A stretch of DNA of 64,000 nt from Pseudomonas sp. UFMG81 (GTDB lineage: Bacteria > Pseudomonadota > Gammaproteobacteria > Pseudomonadales > Pseudomonadaceae), in assembly GCF_015354575.1 (NCBI RefSeq), contig NZ_JACAFQ010000001.1, forward strand, positions 212,284 to 276,283, read 5' to 3'. The notes under the pieces are model-generated. The model ran no database searches and was not told where the DNA came from. It saw only the letters and a list, made by a program, of their open reading frames with translations. Of the stretch, positions 17,401 through 27,798 are shown one piece after another. Both the position numbers and the translations under genes were made by a program. Every line of letters starts with the position of its first letter. Position 1 is the first letter of the stretch.

Positions 17401-18290
17401 CAGTCGTCCCTGCCTCCCAGGCGGCTGCCCCAGCCGAGCTTGGTGCGGCAGACTTCGTAGTAATTGTGGTCCAGCGGATGGATCAGGCGCAGTTTCTGCG
17501 GTTTCTTGCTCACCGTGATGGTGTCGCCGGGGGCGCAGGTGAAGTGGTTCTGGCCGTCACAGGATACCTGCGGGTAGATCTGCAGGTCCTTGGACACGAC
17601 GATCTTCAGCTCGCTGTTGCCGTCCACCACGATCGGCCGCCCCGACAAGGTGTGCGGGTACATCGGCACGATGACGATGGCGTCGAGCTTGGGGTGCATG
17701 ATCGGGCCACCAGCCGACAACGCGTAGGCGGTGGAACCGGTGGGCGTCGCGATGATCAGGCCGTCGGCCTTCTGGCTGCAGACGAACTGGCCATCGATGT
17801 AGATCTCGAACTCGATCATCCGCGTCGACTTGCCCGGGTGCAGCACCACATCGTTGAGCGCGTCGCCCTGGCCAATGGCCTCGTGGTGGCGGCGCACCTC
17901 GGCTTGCAGCAGGAAGCGGTTCTCCACCAGGTAGTGGCCGTCGAGCACCTCGGCGACTTTCTCTTCCAGCTCGTCGGGGCGGATGTCGGTGAGAAAGCCC
18001 AGGTTGCCACGGTTGATGCCTAGTACCGGGATGTTGTGCCGGGCCAGGGCGCGGGCGGCGCCGAGCAGGCTGCCGTCGCCGCCGACGACGATGACCAGGT
18101 CGCACACCTCGCCCAGCAGCTTGCGGGTGGAGGTCTGCAGGCCATGGCCGGGCAGCACTTCGGCGATGGTGTCCTCGAGGATCACGTGCAAGTGGCGCTC
18201 GAGGAGGAATTTTTTCAGTCGGCGAATGGTGTCGAGCACCTGGGAGCTGCCAAGGCGTCCGATGATACCGATATTGCGAAATTGCTCCAT
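17400..18290 (-). CDS. nadK: NAD kinase
   Basis: 296 residues; phosphorylates NAD to NADP using ATP. The diagnostic GGDGS motif is at residues 70-74, followed by NRGNLGFLTD and the NDVVLHPG and TPTGSTAYALSAGGPI segments that bind the nicotinamide dinucleotide. It is first in the run nadK, phosphatase, rhomboid, yeaC, DUF2797, pepN, whose members are separated by at most 13 bases. It diverges from the DUF1853 gene across a short 90-base spacer. Confidence 0.97.
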   Translation of the reverse strand: MEQFRNIGIIGRLGSSQVLDTIRRLKKFLLERHLHVILEDTIAEVLPGHGLQTSTRKLLGEVCDLVIVVGGDGSLLGAARALARHNIPVLGINRGNLGFLTDIRPDELEEKVAEVLDGHYLVENRFLLQAEVRRHHEAIGQGDALNDVVLHPGKSTRMIEFEIYIDGQFVCSQKADGLIIATPTGSTAYALSAGGPIMHPKLDAIVIVPMYPHTLSGRPIVVDGNSELKIVVSKDLQIYPQVSCDGQNHFTCAPGDTITVSKKPQKLRLIHPLDHNYYEVCRTKLGWGSRLGGRDD

Positions 18291-18379
18291 GGTGCTCCTG
18301 CAAGGCTCTGCGGCGGGGTGACGATGGCGGAATTATGGGCGAAAGCACGGGCCAGCGGCAAACCGGCTATGCTCGCGGG

Positions 18380-19315
18380 ATGATGCCCTTCGCCGACCTT
18401 CACACCCTGCCCCGCCAGTTGCGCCATCCGGCGGTCCGCGACCTGGCCTGGGTAATCTTGTCGCCGCCGCTGCTGCGTGAGGCACCCGGCCCCCAGCGCC
18501 ACCCGTTGCGGGCCAGTCACTGGGCCGCCGACCCTGGGCGCCTGGCCGACTGGTTGCGGGCCCTGGACCAGGCACCCACACCGCTGCTGGACTGGCTCGC
18601 GCGCCTGACCAGCCGGCGCCTGGGCCTGTACTACGAAGCACTGTGGCAGTTCACCTTGCGCCAGGCCCCAGGCATCGAACTGCTGGCGGCCAACCTGGCG
18701 ATCCGTGAAGGTGGGCATACCCTCGGCGAACTGGACATCCTGCTGCGCGACTGTGAGGGTGACCATCACCTGGAGCTGGCGATCAAACTCTACCTCGGCC
18801 CGCCCGACGCCGACGGCCGCGACCCCGAACACTGGCTCGGGCCCGGCTGCCATGACCGCCTGGGGCGCAAGCTGGCGCACCTGGCCGAGCACCAGTTGCC
18901 GATGTCCAGAGGCCCACAAGGGCGCGAAGTGCTGGCCAGGCTGGGGCTCGACCAGGTGCAGGGGCATTTGTGGCTGGGCGGCTACCTGTTCTACCCGGTG
19001 GCGGGGCATACCCTGGCGCCGGCGGGTGCCAACCCCGAACACCTGCGTGGCGGCTGGCTGCATCGACGCGACTGGCTCGCCCAGCCGCACCACCGCTGGC
19101 TGCCCCTGCCCCGCCAGGCCTGGCTGGCCCCTGCACGGGTAGCTGCGCAAGACTGCTGGAGCGCGACCCGCTTCGAGGCCTGGCAGGCGGCACTGGAACC
19201 CCATGCACCCGCGCATCTGCTGGCGAGGCTGGAGGAGCAGGACGACGGGGCGTGGGAGGAAGTCGAGCGGGTATTCCTGGTCGCCGACAGCTGGCCACAC
19301 CTGCCCCCGCGCTGA
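18380..19315 (+). CDS. DUF1853 family protein
   Basis: About 311 residues from tandem ATGs at 18380/18383. It contains LRHPAVRDLAWVILSPPLL near the start, LGLYYEALWQFTL (residues about 80-95), HTLGELDILLRD, and HHLELAIKLYLG. The Glu-Leu-Asp and Glu-Leu-Ala-Ile-Lys pattern resembles a PD-(D/E)XK nuclease core, which is my inference. There is no signal peptide and the family function is unknown. It is divergently placed from nadK. Confidence 0.82.
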   Translation: MMPFADLHTLPRQLRHPAVRDLAWVILSPPLLREAPGPQRHPLRASHWAADPGRLADWLRALDQAPTPLLDWLARLTSRRLGLYYEALWQFTLRQAPGIELLAANLAIREGGHTLGELDILLRDCEGDHHLELAIKLYLGPPDADGRDPEHWLGPGCHDRLGRKLAHLAEHQLPMSRGPQGREVLARLGLDQVQGHLWLGGYLFYPVAGHTLAPAGANPEHLRGGWLHRRDWLAQPHHRWLPLPRQAWLAPARVAAQDCWSATRFEAWQAALEPHAPAHLLARLEEQDDGAWEEVERVFLVADSWPHLPPR

Positions 19316-19362
19316 AGCCCCTGCCGCAGGCGCGACAGGGGCCAGTCAGGCGAACACCAGGC

Positions 19363-20985
19363 TCAGGATGCCTCGGCGACCGGTTCCGGGGCCGGGCAGT
19401 AGGCCTGGGCGTCCTTCGGCCACAGCACCTGGCCCTTGCCGTCGACCACCTGTTCCGCGCCGCAGGGCAAGCGGTTGGTGTCGAACACCACGCTGCCGTC
19501 GAGGCGATACAGGGCACGCAAGGTACGCACGGCATCATCGCCGTTGCCTTCTACCCGATAGCCGAAGATCGCACCGCGCGCCTCATCGACCGTCACGTCC
19601 TGCCACTTGGCCGGCACCAGCAGCTTGCCGTCGAGGTCGTAGAGCGCGCGCAAGGCATCGGTACTGCTGCCCTCGGCCGCCAGCAGGTGGTGACCGTCGG
19701 CCAGCAGCTTGTACGAGACGTATTGTTCCGGCTTGACCAGCACCTTGCCCTGGTCGTCCATCAGGCCGAAGGTAGGCGCCTCGCTTGGCATGCCGAACAG
19801 CTTGACGGTCTTGCGCGGCGACTTGAGCTCGGTGAAGGCAAAACGCTTGGGCGCGACCAGGCCGATCTGCTGGTAGGTCGGCTGGAACAGCACCTTGCCC
19901 TGGTCCAGGTCCACGGTCCCGTAGGTGGCCTGGAATGCATTCTGCAGCTTGCCGATGTGGTTGAAGCCGGCACGATGACCGCTCATGCCCAGCAGGCCCA
20001 TACCGGCGTCGCCGACCGAGTCGAACTCGGGTTCGATCAGCCACTTGCCGTCCTGCCCGATCATGCCGGCCTTGCCGCGGCCACCGTCGTCGCCCTGGAG
20101 CTGGACCATGCCACCGGTCTTGCCGAAGGTTTCGCAGCTCTGGTACTGCGCCTCGATGACCACCTTGCCCTGGTAGTCCAGGTAGCCGCAGGGCTTGTCG
20201 TAACCGTCACGGAAAGCCACCAGGCCACCGCCGGGCATGCCCAGCCAATACCTGCCGAACGGGATCACCAGGTTGCCGGCGGCATCGGCCAGGCCCTTGC
20301 CGGTAGTGCCCTCGCGCGACACCACCAGATGCTCGTCGGCAGCGCTGAGGATGGTGTCGAAGTCAAGTTGGCGCAGCACCTGGGTCTGCAGGTTGTAGCC
20401 CCAATGTTGTTCCTGGCGCTCGGCCAGTACCCAGTTGCCCCGCTTGGCGAAGTCTTCGCGCACGTACGTCGAGTCGAATACCGCCTCGCTGACCTTCTCG
20501 CCCTTGGGCGTGAGGATGCCGCGCAGTTCGTCGATCTCGTAGACGATGAACTGGTTATCGCCGCCGACAAAGACCGTATCGAAAATGGCCGGCTGGACTT
20601 CCTTGCCCTGCTCGTCCATCACCCCGACCTTGCCATCGCGCACGAAGCCGAACAGGCCGGGGGTCAAGGCGTAGAGCGAGTCGGTGATGTCGGCGCGGAT
20701 CACCCGCTTGCCGTCACCGCTGGCCAGGTGCCAATAGTCACCGCGACCGAAAATGAACGCGTCGGTGAACGGCTGGGTATAGATCTGGGTGTATTCGCTG
20801 CCGGGGGCAACGCGGAACGCGCCATTCTGGTCGAGCACTGCGCATTCATCATTCACGCACAGCGGAATGGTCATGGCGGCGACGGGAGGGGTAGCGGCTG
20901 CGGGAGGTTGTTGGTCGCAACCGGCGAGCAGCATGGGCAGGGCGCAGAGCAGCGCCGCGCGGGGGGCGGTAAAGAGGTGTTTCAT
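19363..20985 (-). CDS. WG-repeat lipoprotein
   Basis: 540 residues from the ATG at 20985. The start MKHLFTAPRAALLCALPMLL is followed by AGC, a lipobox, so it is probably lipid-anchored. The remainder is a chain of WG/KWG-like beta repeats, each with a hydrophobic strand, DGK or DQGK and a short W/Y-containing strand: GFVRDGKVGVMDEQGKEV, GKLLVPAKWQDVTVD, LMDDQGKVLVKPE. An upstream in-frame extension exists but lacks a signal and is rejected. The role is unknown, likely envelope-associated. Confidence 0.85.
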   Translation of the reverse strand: MKHLFTAPRAALLCALPMLLAGCDQQPPAAATPPVAAMTIPLCVNDECAVLDQNGAFRVAPGSEYTQIYTQPFTDAFIFGRGDYWHLASGDGKRVIRADITDSLYALTPGLFGFVRDGKVGVMDEQGKEVQPAIFDTVFVGGDNQFIVYEIDELRGILTPKGEKVSEAVFDSTYVREDFAKRGNWVLAERQEQHWGYNLQTQVLRQLDFDTILSAADEHLVVSREGTTGKGLADAAGNLVIPFGRYWLGMPGGGLVAFRDGYDKPCGYLDYQGKVVIEAQYQSCETFGKTGGMVQLQGDDGGRGKAGMIGQDGKWLIEPEFDSVGDAGMGLLGMSGHRAGFNHIGKLQNAFQATYGTVDLDQGKVLFQPTYQQIGLVAPKRFAFTELKSPRKTVKLFGMPSEAPTFGLMDDQGKVLVKPEQYVSYKLLADGHHLLAAEGSSTDALRALYDLDGKLLVPAKWQDVTVDEARGAIFGYRVEGNGDDAVRTLRALYRLDGSVVFDTNRLPCGAEQVVDGKGQVLWPKDAQAYCPAPEPVAEAS

Positions 20986-21160
20986 CAGACACAGCATCCT
21001 TGTGCGTTGGAAAACGAGTGAAGGCGCATGGCTATCACTCGATTCGCTATGTCGGCACTGCGCCATAGATCTGAAGCAAACACAGGTGCACGGCACCGAT
21101 TAGAGTGAAGGGCAGGCGCCGGCAAGAGCGCCTCTTTCGACCTGATGACGAGGACCCACC
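20986..21160. other. Divergent spacer
   Basis: Between the minus-strand WG-repeat lipoprotein and the plus-strand cytochrome b561 gene. Promoters for both must lie here. I see no clear operator or RNA. Confidence 0.4.
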
Positions 21161-21706
21161 ATGGTTTCATCCACCCCTGCGGCCCACTACCCGCGGCTGT
21201 CGATCGCCCTGCACTGGCTGATGCTGGTGCTGCTGGCGGCCGTCTACGCCTGTATCGAGCTGCGCGGCCTGTTCCCCAAGGGCAGTGCCGAACGCGACCT
21301 GATGAAAGAGCTGCACTTCATGCTCGGCCTGAGCGTGTTCGTGCTGGTCTGGCTGCGCCTGGCGATCCGCCTGTCGCGCCCTACCCCGCCGATCGTGCCG
21401 CGGCCACCGGCCTGGCAGACCGGCCTTGCGCACCTGGTGCACCTGCTGTTGTACCTGATGATGATCGGTTTGCCGCTGGCCGGCTGGGCGATCCTCAGCG
21501 CCGCCGACAAGCCGATCCCGTTCTACGGCCTGGAGTTGCCGGCCATCGTCGGGCCGGATGCGGACCTGGCCAAGTTCATCAAGGGTTGGCATGAGCGCAT
21601 CGGCAGCTGGGGCTACTGGCTGATCGGCCTGCACGCGGTGGCCGGGCTCTATCACCACTTCGTGCGCCGCGACAATACGCTGTTGCGCATGCTGCCCTAC
21701 AAGTAA
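21161..21706 (+). CDS. Cytochrome b561
   Basis: 181 residues with four predicted membrane helices and conserved heme-ligating histidines (HWLM near residue 18, ELHFMLG near 51, and LHAVAGLYHH near 160). It is a di-heme inner-membrane protein of the YodB/CybB type that shuttles electrons with quinones. The stop overlaps the end of the convergent desulfhydrase gene by 10 bases. The ATG at 21161 follows an acceptable GAGGA (GACGAGGACCCACCATG). Confidence 0.92.
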   Translation: MVSSTPAAHYPRLSIALHWLMLVLLAAVYACIELRGLFPKGSAERDLMKELHFMLGLSVFVLVWLRLAIRLSRPTPPIVPRPPAWQTGLAHLVHLLLYLMMIGLPLAGWAILSAADKPIPFYGLELPAIVGPDADLAKFIKGWHERIGSWGYWLIGLHAVAGLYHHFVRRDNTLLRMLPYK

Positions 21707-22590
21707 CCGCGCCGCCCCTGCAAACCGCCGGTGTGCAGGAACACCAGGCGGGTGCCGGGCGTGAAACGCCCGGCCTCGACCTGGTCACGCAGGGCCAGCA
21801 GGGCCTTGCCGGTGTACAGCGCCTCCAGCGGCATGCCGGCCTGTTGTTCGGTTTCGGCGATAAAAGCCAGCAGTTCGTCGTCGATACGGGCAAAGCCACC
21901 ACGGCTCGCCTCATGCAGCGTGTAACCCTGCGCGCCGCACAGCGATGCGACGGTTTCTGGCCCCCCGTGATCCAGCGGTACCGCCAGCGCGCCATGCACC
22001 GGATGGGCGCCCGCCTCCGCCAATACCAGGCCCGCCAACGTGGTGCCGGTACCGGCGGCCAGCCACCAGGCGTCGTAGTCCTGCCAACCCAGCAAGGCCA
22101 ACTGCGCGCGACACTGCATCACGATCAGCGCGCAACCCTGGGCGCCCAACAGGCCGCCACCGCCTTCAGGGATGCAGTGCCAGCCTGGATAACGTTCGTG
22201 CCAAGGTAACCAGAAATCGACATTGTGCCGGGCCCGGTAGCCGCCGTATCCCAGCCAGTGCAGCTGCATGCCCAGTGCCCTGAGGTCACGCACCGTCGGC
22301 GTGTCCTGCTCATGCCCGCGCAGCAGCCCCGCAGTGGCGAAGCCAAAACGTTTGCCGGCGGCTGCCAGGGCATGAAGGTGATTGGAATGATTGCCGCCGA
22401 GGCTGATCAGACCCGGTGATCCGGCTTGGCGTGCTTCGAGCAGGTGGTGGCGCAGCTTGAACCATTTGTTGCCGCTGATCAGCGGGTCGATCAGGTCCAG
22501 GCGCAGGGTGGCGGCTTCGATACCAGCTTGCTGCAACCAAGGCAGGTCGAGACGTTGCAGGGGGGCTTGGGGCAGAGAGAACTCGGGCAT
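21697..22590 (-). CDS. PLP-dependent D-cysteine desulfhydrase / ACC deaminase family
   Basis: 297 residues of fold-type II PLP enzyme. The PLP lysine is in SGNKWFKLRHH (Lys42), followed by LGGNHSNHLHALAAAG (phosphate/substrate loop) and GTGTTLAGL near residue 180. Members convert D-cysteine to pyruvate, H2S and ammonia, or deaminate 1-aminocyclopropane-1-carboxylate; sequence by eye does not separate these, and desulfhydrase is more usual in non-plant-associated P. putida. It is convergent with cytochrome b561. Confidence 0.85.
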   Translation of the reverse strand: MPEFSLPQAPLQRLDLPWLQQAGIEAATLRLDLIDPLISGNKWFKLRHHLLEARQAGSPGLISLGGNHSNHLHALAAAGKRFGFATAGLLRGHEQDTPTVRDLRALGMQLHWLGYGGYRARHNVDFWLPWHERYPGWHCIPEGGGGLLGAQGCALIVMQCRAQLALLGWQDYDAWWLAAGTGTTLAGLVLAEAGAHPVHGALAVPLDHGGPETVASLCGAQGYTLHEASRGGFARIDDELLAFIAETEQQAGMPLEALYTGKALLALRDQVEAGRFTPGTRLVFLHTGGLQGRRGYL

Positions 22591-22620
22591 GGCGCGAGTC
22601 TATCAGTTACCGGTAAAAGC

Positions 22621-22690
22621 GCATCGCGGGGCAAGCCCGCTCCCACAGGAAAATGTGAATTCCCGTGGGAGCTGGCTTGCCCCGCGATTG
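22621..22690. repeat. REP pair (inverted)
   Basis: ATCGCGGGGCAAGCCCGCTC and CTGGCTTGCCCCGCGAT in inverse orientation around a short spacer, between the fadH stop and the upstream end of the desulfhydrase gene. Confidence 0.85.
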
Positions 22691-22705
22691 CGTAGTCTCA
22701 GGCGA

Positions 22706-24907
<2,202 letters not shown>

Positions 24908-24973
24908 GGTCGAGGTCGAGGTCGAGGTCGAGGTCGAGGTCGAGGTCGAGGTCGAGGTCGAGGTCGAGGTCGA
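24908..24973. repeat. Hexanucleotide microsatellite (GGTCGA)11
   Basis: Eleven perfect copies of GGTCGA, 66 bases, with no interruption. Arg-Gly, Arg-Ser and Glu-Val dipeptide repeats can be read from it, but no flanking gene supports translation. Such arrays change copy number by slippage. Confidence 0.97.
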
Positions 24974-25022
24974 TTTTTAGTGTGTGGGTTTTGTTGATGA
25001 GTGAATATCCATTGGCGATGGA

Positions 25023-25255
25023 GACGCTGATTCACCTTTCCGCCCTTACGGCGGCCTACTTTTTTCTTGGAAAAAGTAGGCAAAACCGCCTGCTCCCATC
25101 ATCCGGCCCCTACGCTGCGCTTCGGGGTTCCCTCACTCCGGCCTTGCTCCCGCGTGGACGCACTGAAGGGCCATCCATGGCCCATCAGTGCTCGATGGGC
25201 ATCCATGCCCATCGCCCCGCTCCGCAAGTCCTACGTTCGGCCTCCTGAAGTCGCG
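25023..25255 (+). repeat. Left arm of a 233-bp inverted repeat
   Basis: Begins GACGCTGATTCACCTTTCCG and ends CCTCCTGAAGTCGCG. The reverse complement of 25578-25810 matches it over the whole 233 bases with scattered substitutions. Internal dyads include GGCCATCCATGGCC and ATGGGCATCCATGCCCAT, and a hairpin CCTACTTTTTTCTTGGAAAAAGTAGG near 25058. Both arms can be read as short similar peptides (LIHLSALTAAYF and so on), but I treat these as repeat artefacts, not genes. Confidence 0.92.
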
Positions 25256-25284
25256 TTTGGCGGTGACTGGACTATCGCGCGCTT

Positions 25285-25368
25285 AGAAGCAAGAGCAAGA
25301 GCAAGAGCAAGAGCAAGAGCAAGAGCAAGAGCAAGAGCAAGAGCAAGAGCAAGAGCAAGAGCAAGAGC
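25285..25368. repeat. Hexanucleotide microsatellite (AAGAGC)13
   Basis: Thirteen perfect copies of AAGAGC (25291-25368), preceded by one degenerate unit AGAAGC. It lies inside the loop between the two inverted arms. It is unrelated in sequence to the GGTCGA array outside the left arm. Confidence 0.97.
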
Positions 25369-25408
25369 GGATCGTGTTTAATTGTTATTGATATATTGTT
25401 TGTAATGG

Positions 25409-25508
25409 CCTCATCGCCGGCAAGCCGGCTCCCACAGTGACCGCGTGAGTTTCGAGTTCAGCGCCATCCTGTGGGAGCTGCGGTTCGCCGCTGCGACTTG
25501 CCAGCGAT
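25409..25508. repeat. REP pair (inverted)
   Basis: CATCGCCGGCAAGCCGGCTC, a spacer, then GTGGGAGCTGCGGTTCGCCG with CTGCGACTTGCCAGCGAT. It lies in the loop between the 233-bp arms. Confidence 0.82.
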
Positions 25509-25577
25509 TGCAATTTGAAGTTCAACAAAGCAATCAACTAGCGACAGCAGCGCCAATATAGGCGCCACCCCTAACTT

Positions 25578-25810
25578 CGCGACTTCAGGAGGCCGATCGG
25601 AGGGCTTGCGGAGGGAGGCGACGGGCATGGATGCCCGTCGAGCACCGATGGGCCATGGATGGCCCTTCGGTGCGTACTCCCGGGAGCAAGACCGAAGTGA
25701 GGGAACCCCGAAGCGAAGCGTAGGGGCCGGATGATGGGAGCGAGCGGCTTTGCTTACTTTGGCCAAGACCAAAGTAAGCCGCCGTAAGGGCGGAAAGGTG
25801 AATCAGCGTC
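25578..25810 (-). repeat. Right arm of a 233-bp inverted repeat
   Basis: Inverted copy of 25023-25255; starts CGCGACTTCAGGAGGCC and ends GGTGAATCAGCGTC. It has the same internal dyads (GGGCATGGATGCCC, GGCCATGGATGGCC) and a hairpin CTTACTTTGGCCAAGACCAAAGTAAG that differs in base sequence from the left-arm hairpin yet keeps the pairing, which argues that the structure is selected. A 75-codon minus-strand ORF through the arm (25585-25812) is probably spurious. The remaining stretch 25811-25984 shows no feature. Confidence 0.92.
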
Positions 25811-25984
25811 AATAAAGCAAATGGATATGCTCACAACTTTCAAAACCACCTAACCAACTAACCACCGCTTCAGGACAGCCATCTCCTCTCCTGAGGCGAA
25901 CCAACATAAAGCACATGGCCGACCACCCCGAAACAGCGTGAACAACCTCGATGGAAAGTCATACTCGCAGCCCCTCCCGACACC

Positions 25985-27526
25985 TCAGTCCTGCAACTTG
26001 GCCGCCAACTGCCGCACCCGCCCCAGGTCCGCCTTGGCCACCTTGGCCAACCCAGCCCCATAGTCGGCATCGGCCTTGTAGAAGTACGACAACATGATGT
26101 AACGGCTCTGCTCGTCAGCGATCGCCAGCGCCTCACCGAGGCTGTTGATCAGGTCAGCCTGCTCCTTCTTGCCGTACGAGCGGAACAACTCGCCAGTCTG
26201 CTTGAAGTTCTGCTCACGCTGGATCTTCGCCTGCTGCGTGGTGCCGCTCAACGCAGTCTGCACATAGCGGGCACTGGCCTGTTCCTCACGCGGTTGCAGG
26301 CGGCTGGGCTGGTAGTTCACGCCAGTGCTGGTGTGCCCGTGATTGGCCATACCATCCTGGTTCAGCGAGTTCACCTCGGTGCGCGGGCGGTTGACCGGCA
26401 AACTCAGGCCATTGGCGCCGACCCGATACATCTGGGTATCGGCATAGGCGAACAGACGACCTTGCAACAAGCGGTCCTCGGAAGGCTCGATACCCGGGAC
26501 CAGGTTCGAGGGCGCCATGGCCACCTGCTCGGTCTCCTGGAAGAAGTTGTCGACGTTGCGGTCGAGCACCATCTGGCCGATCTTGCGCTCAGGCACGCCC
26601 GGCCAGATCTTGGTCGCATCCAGCGGGTCGAAGTCGAAACTGGCCAGTTGCTCAGGCTTGAGCACCTGGATGTACAAATCCCATTTCGGGAAGTTGCCTT
26701 TGCTGATGGCGCTGACCAAGTCGTGGGTCATGTGGCTGTAGTCACGCCCCTGGATCTGCGCGACCTGTTTCGGGTCGAGGTTCTTCTGCCCTTGCAGGCT
26801 CTTCCAGTGGAACTTCACGTAATGCACGTCGCCCTTGGCATTGACCAGCTTGTAGGCGTGCACGCTGTTGCCGTCCATCTCGCGATAACTGGCCGGGGTA
26901 CCTTCGTTGGAATACAGCAGGGTCAGGGTGCGGGTGGCTTCCGGTACATGGGAGAAGAAATCGAAGCGACGCGCGTCGTCGTCCAGATTGCTGCGCGGAT
27001 CGGGCTTGAACGCGTGGACCATGTCGGGAAACTTGATCGCATCACGGATGAAGAAGGTCGGGAAGTTGTTGCCGACCAGGTCCCAGTTGCCATCGGCGGT
27101 GTAGAACTTGGTAGCGAAGCCGCGTGGGTCTCGCAGGGTTTCCGGCGAATGATTGCCGTGGACCACCGAGGAGAAACGCACGAACACAGGCGTTTGCTCG
27201 CCGGGGCGGAACACCTTGGCCATGCTCAGCTCGCGGATATCGGCACTGGCGGTGAACTGGCCGTGGGCGCCGGTGCCGCGCGCGTGTACCACGCGCTCCG
27301 GAATGCGCTCACGATCGAAACGCTGCAGTTTCTGCAGCAACTGCACGTCCTGCAGCAGGGCCGCACCGTTGGGGCCGGCGGTCTGCGAGTTCTGGTTGTC
27401 CCCAACCGGCGCGCCGTTGTCGCGGGTCAGTGTGGCGGCTTGCACGGACAAGGACAGCAGGCTGGCGGCCAGGGTACTTGCCACCAGCAGTCGGCCCGGC
27501 TGGAAAAGTTTGAACAGAGGGATCAT
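25985..27526 (-). CDS. katB: Catalase KatB, exported
   Basis: 513 residues, the length of P. aeruginosa KatB. A signal peptide (LLVASTLAASLLSLSVQA) precedes a monofunctional heme catalase. The catalytic His is in VVHARGTGAHG, the Asn in LVGNNFPTFFIRD, and the proximal heme Tyr in RLFAYADTQMYR. It breaks down hydrogen peroxide, here probably in the periplasm. No NADPH-domain extension is present (clade 3-like size). KatB genes are typically OxyR-induced (family knowledge); a candidate OxyR-type dyad lies upstream. Confidence 0.95.
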   Translation of the reverse strand: MIPLFKLFQPGRLLVASTLAASLLSLSVQAATLTRDNGAPVGDNQNSQTAGPNGAALLQDVQLLQKLQRFDRERIPERVVHARGTGAHGQFTASADIRELSMAKVFRPGEQTPVFVRFSSVVHGNHSPETLRDPRGFATKFYTADGNWDLVGNNFPTFFIRDAIKFPDMVHAFKPDPRSNLDDDARRFDFFSHVPEATRTLTLLYSNEGTPASYREMDGNSVHAYKLVNAKGDVHYVKFHWKSLQGQKNLDPKQVAQIQGRDYSHMTHDLVSAISKGNFPKWDLYIQVLKPEQLASFDFDPLDATKIWPGVPERKIGQMVLDRNVDNFFQETEQVAMAPSNLVPGIEPSEDRLLQGRLFAYADTQMYRVGANGLSLPVNRPRTEVNSLNQDGMANHGHTSTGVNYQPSRLQPREEQASARYVQTALSGTTQQAKIQREQNFKQTGELFRSYGKKEQADLINSLGEALAIADEQSRYIMLSYFYKADADYGAGLAKVAKADLGRVRQLAAKLQD

Positions 27527-27620
27527 GGGTTACTCCTAATTGCTCTATCACAGGCGTCTTGATGCGCCGGGAAAAGGTAAGGAGCTCGGGCGCAATCTCT
27601 AAATTGATCCTACCCATGAA

Positions 27621-27645
27621 CGCTATTGGTAATTTCAATCTGACT
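27621..27645. promoter_or_regulatory. Possible OxyR-type binding dyad upstream of katB
   Basis: ATTG-N7-CAAT (27625-27639) has the spacing of an OxyR half-element (ATAG-N7-CTAT) but only partial base agreement, and it lies about 100 bases before the katB start. I cannot identify the second element with certainty. The call depends on katB being H2O2-inducible. Confidence 0.3.
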
Positions 27646-27798
27646 TTTTATGCATTTCTGCTATGAGACAGCCTCCGGTTTTGCCCTGCCCGAACCGCCC
27701 CGTCTACCATCGCCCCACCTTATCCATTACCCTTCCACTCTCTCGGGTCTTCCATGCTTGCAGGGCGACCCTTTCACTTTTTCACGAACACTAAAGCC

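Noticed and set aside
20986..21096. N-terminal extension of the WG-repeat protein
   Set aside because: It would bury the lipoprotein signal; the ATG at 20985 gives a perfect lipobox start.
24908..25368. CRISPR array
   Set aside because: The repeats are pure 6-base tandem units with no spacers and no cas genes nearby.
25585..25812. 75-codon minus-strand ORF and its plus-strand counterpart in the left arm
   Set aside because: Both come from the inverted repeat; the frames are low-complexity, lack good ribosome sites, and the similarity is explained by the repeat.
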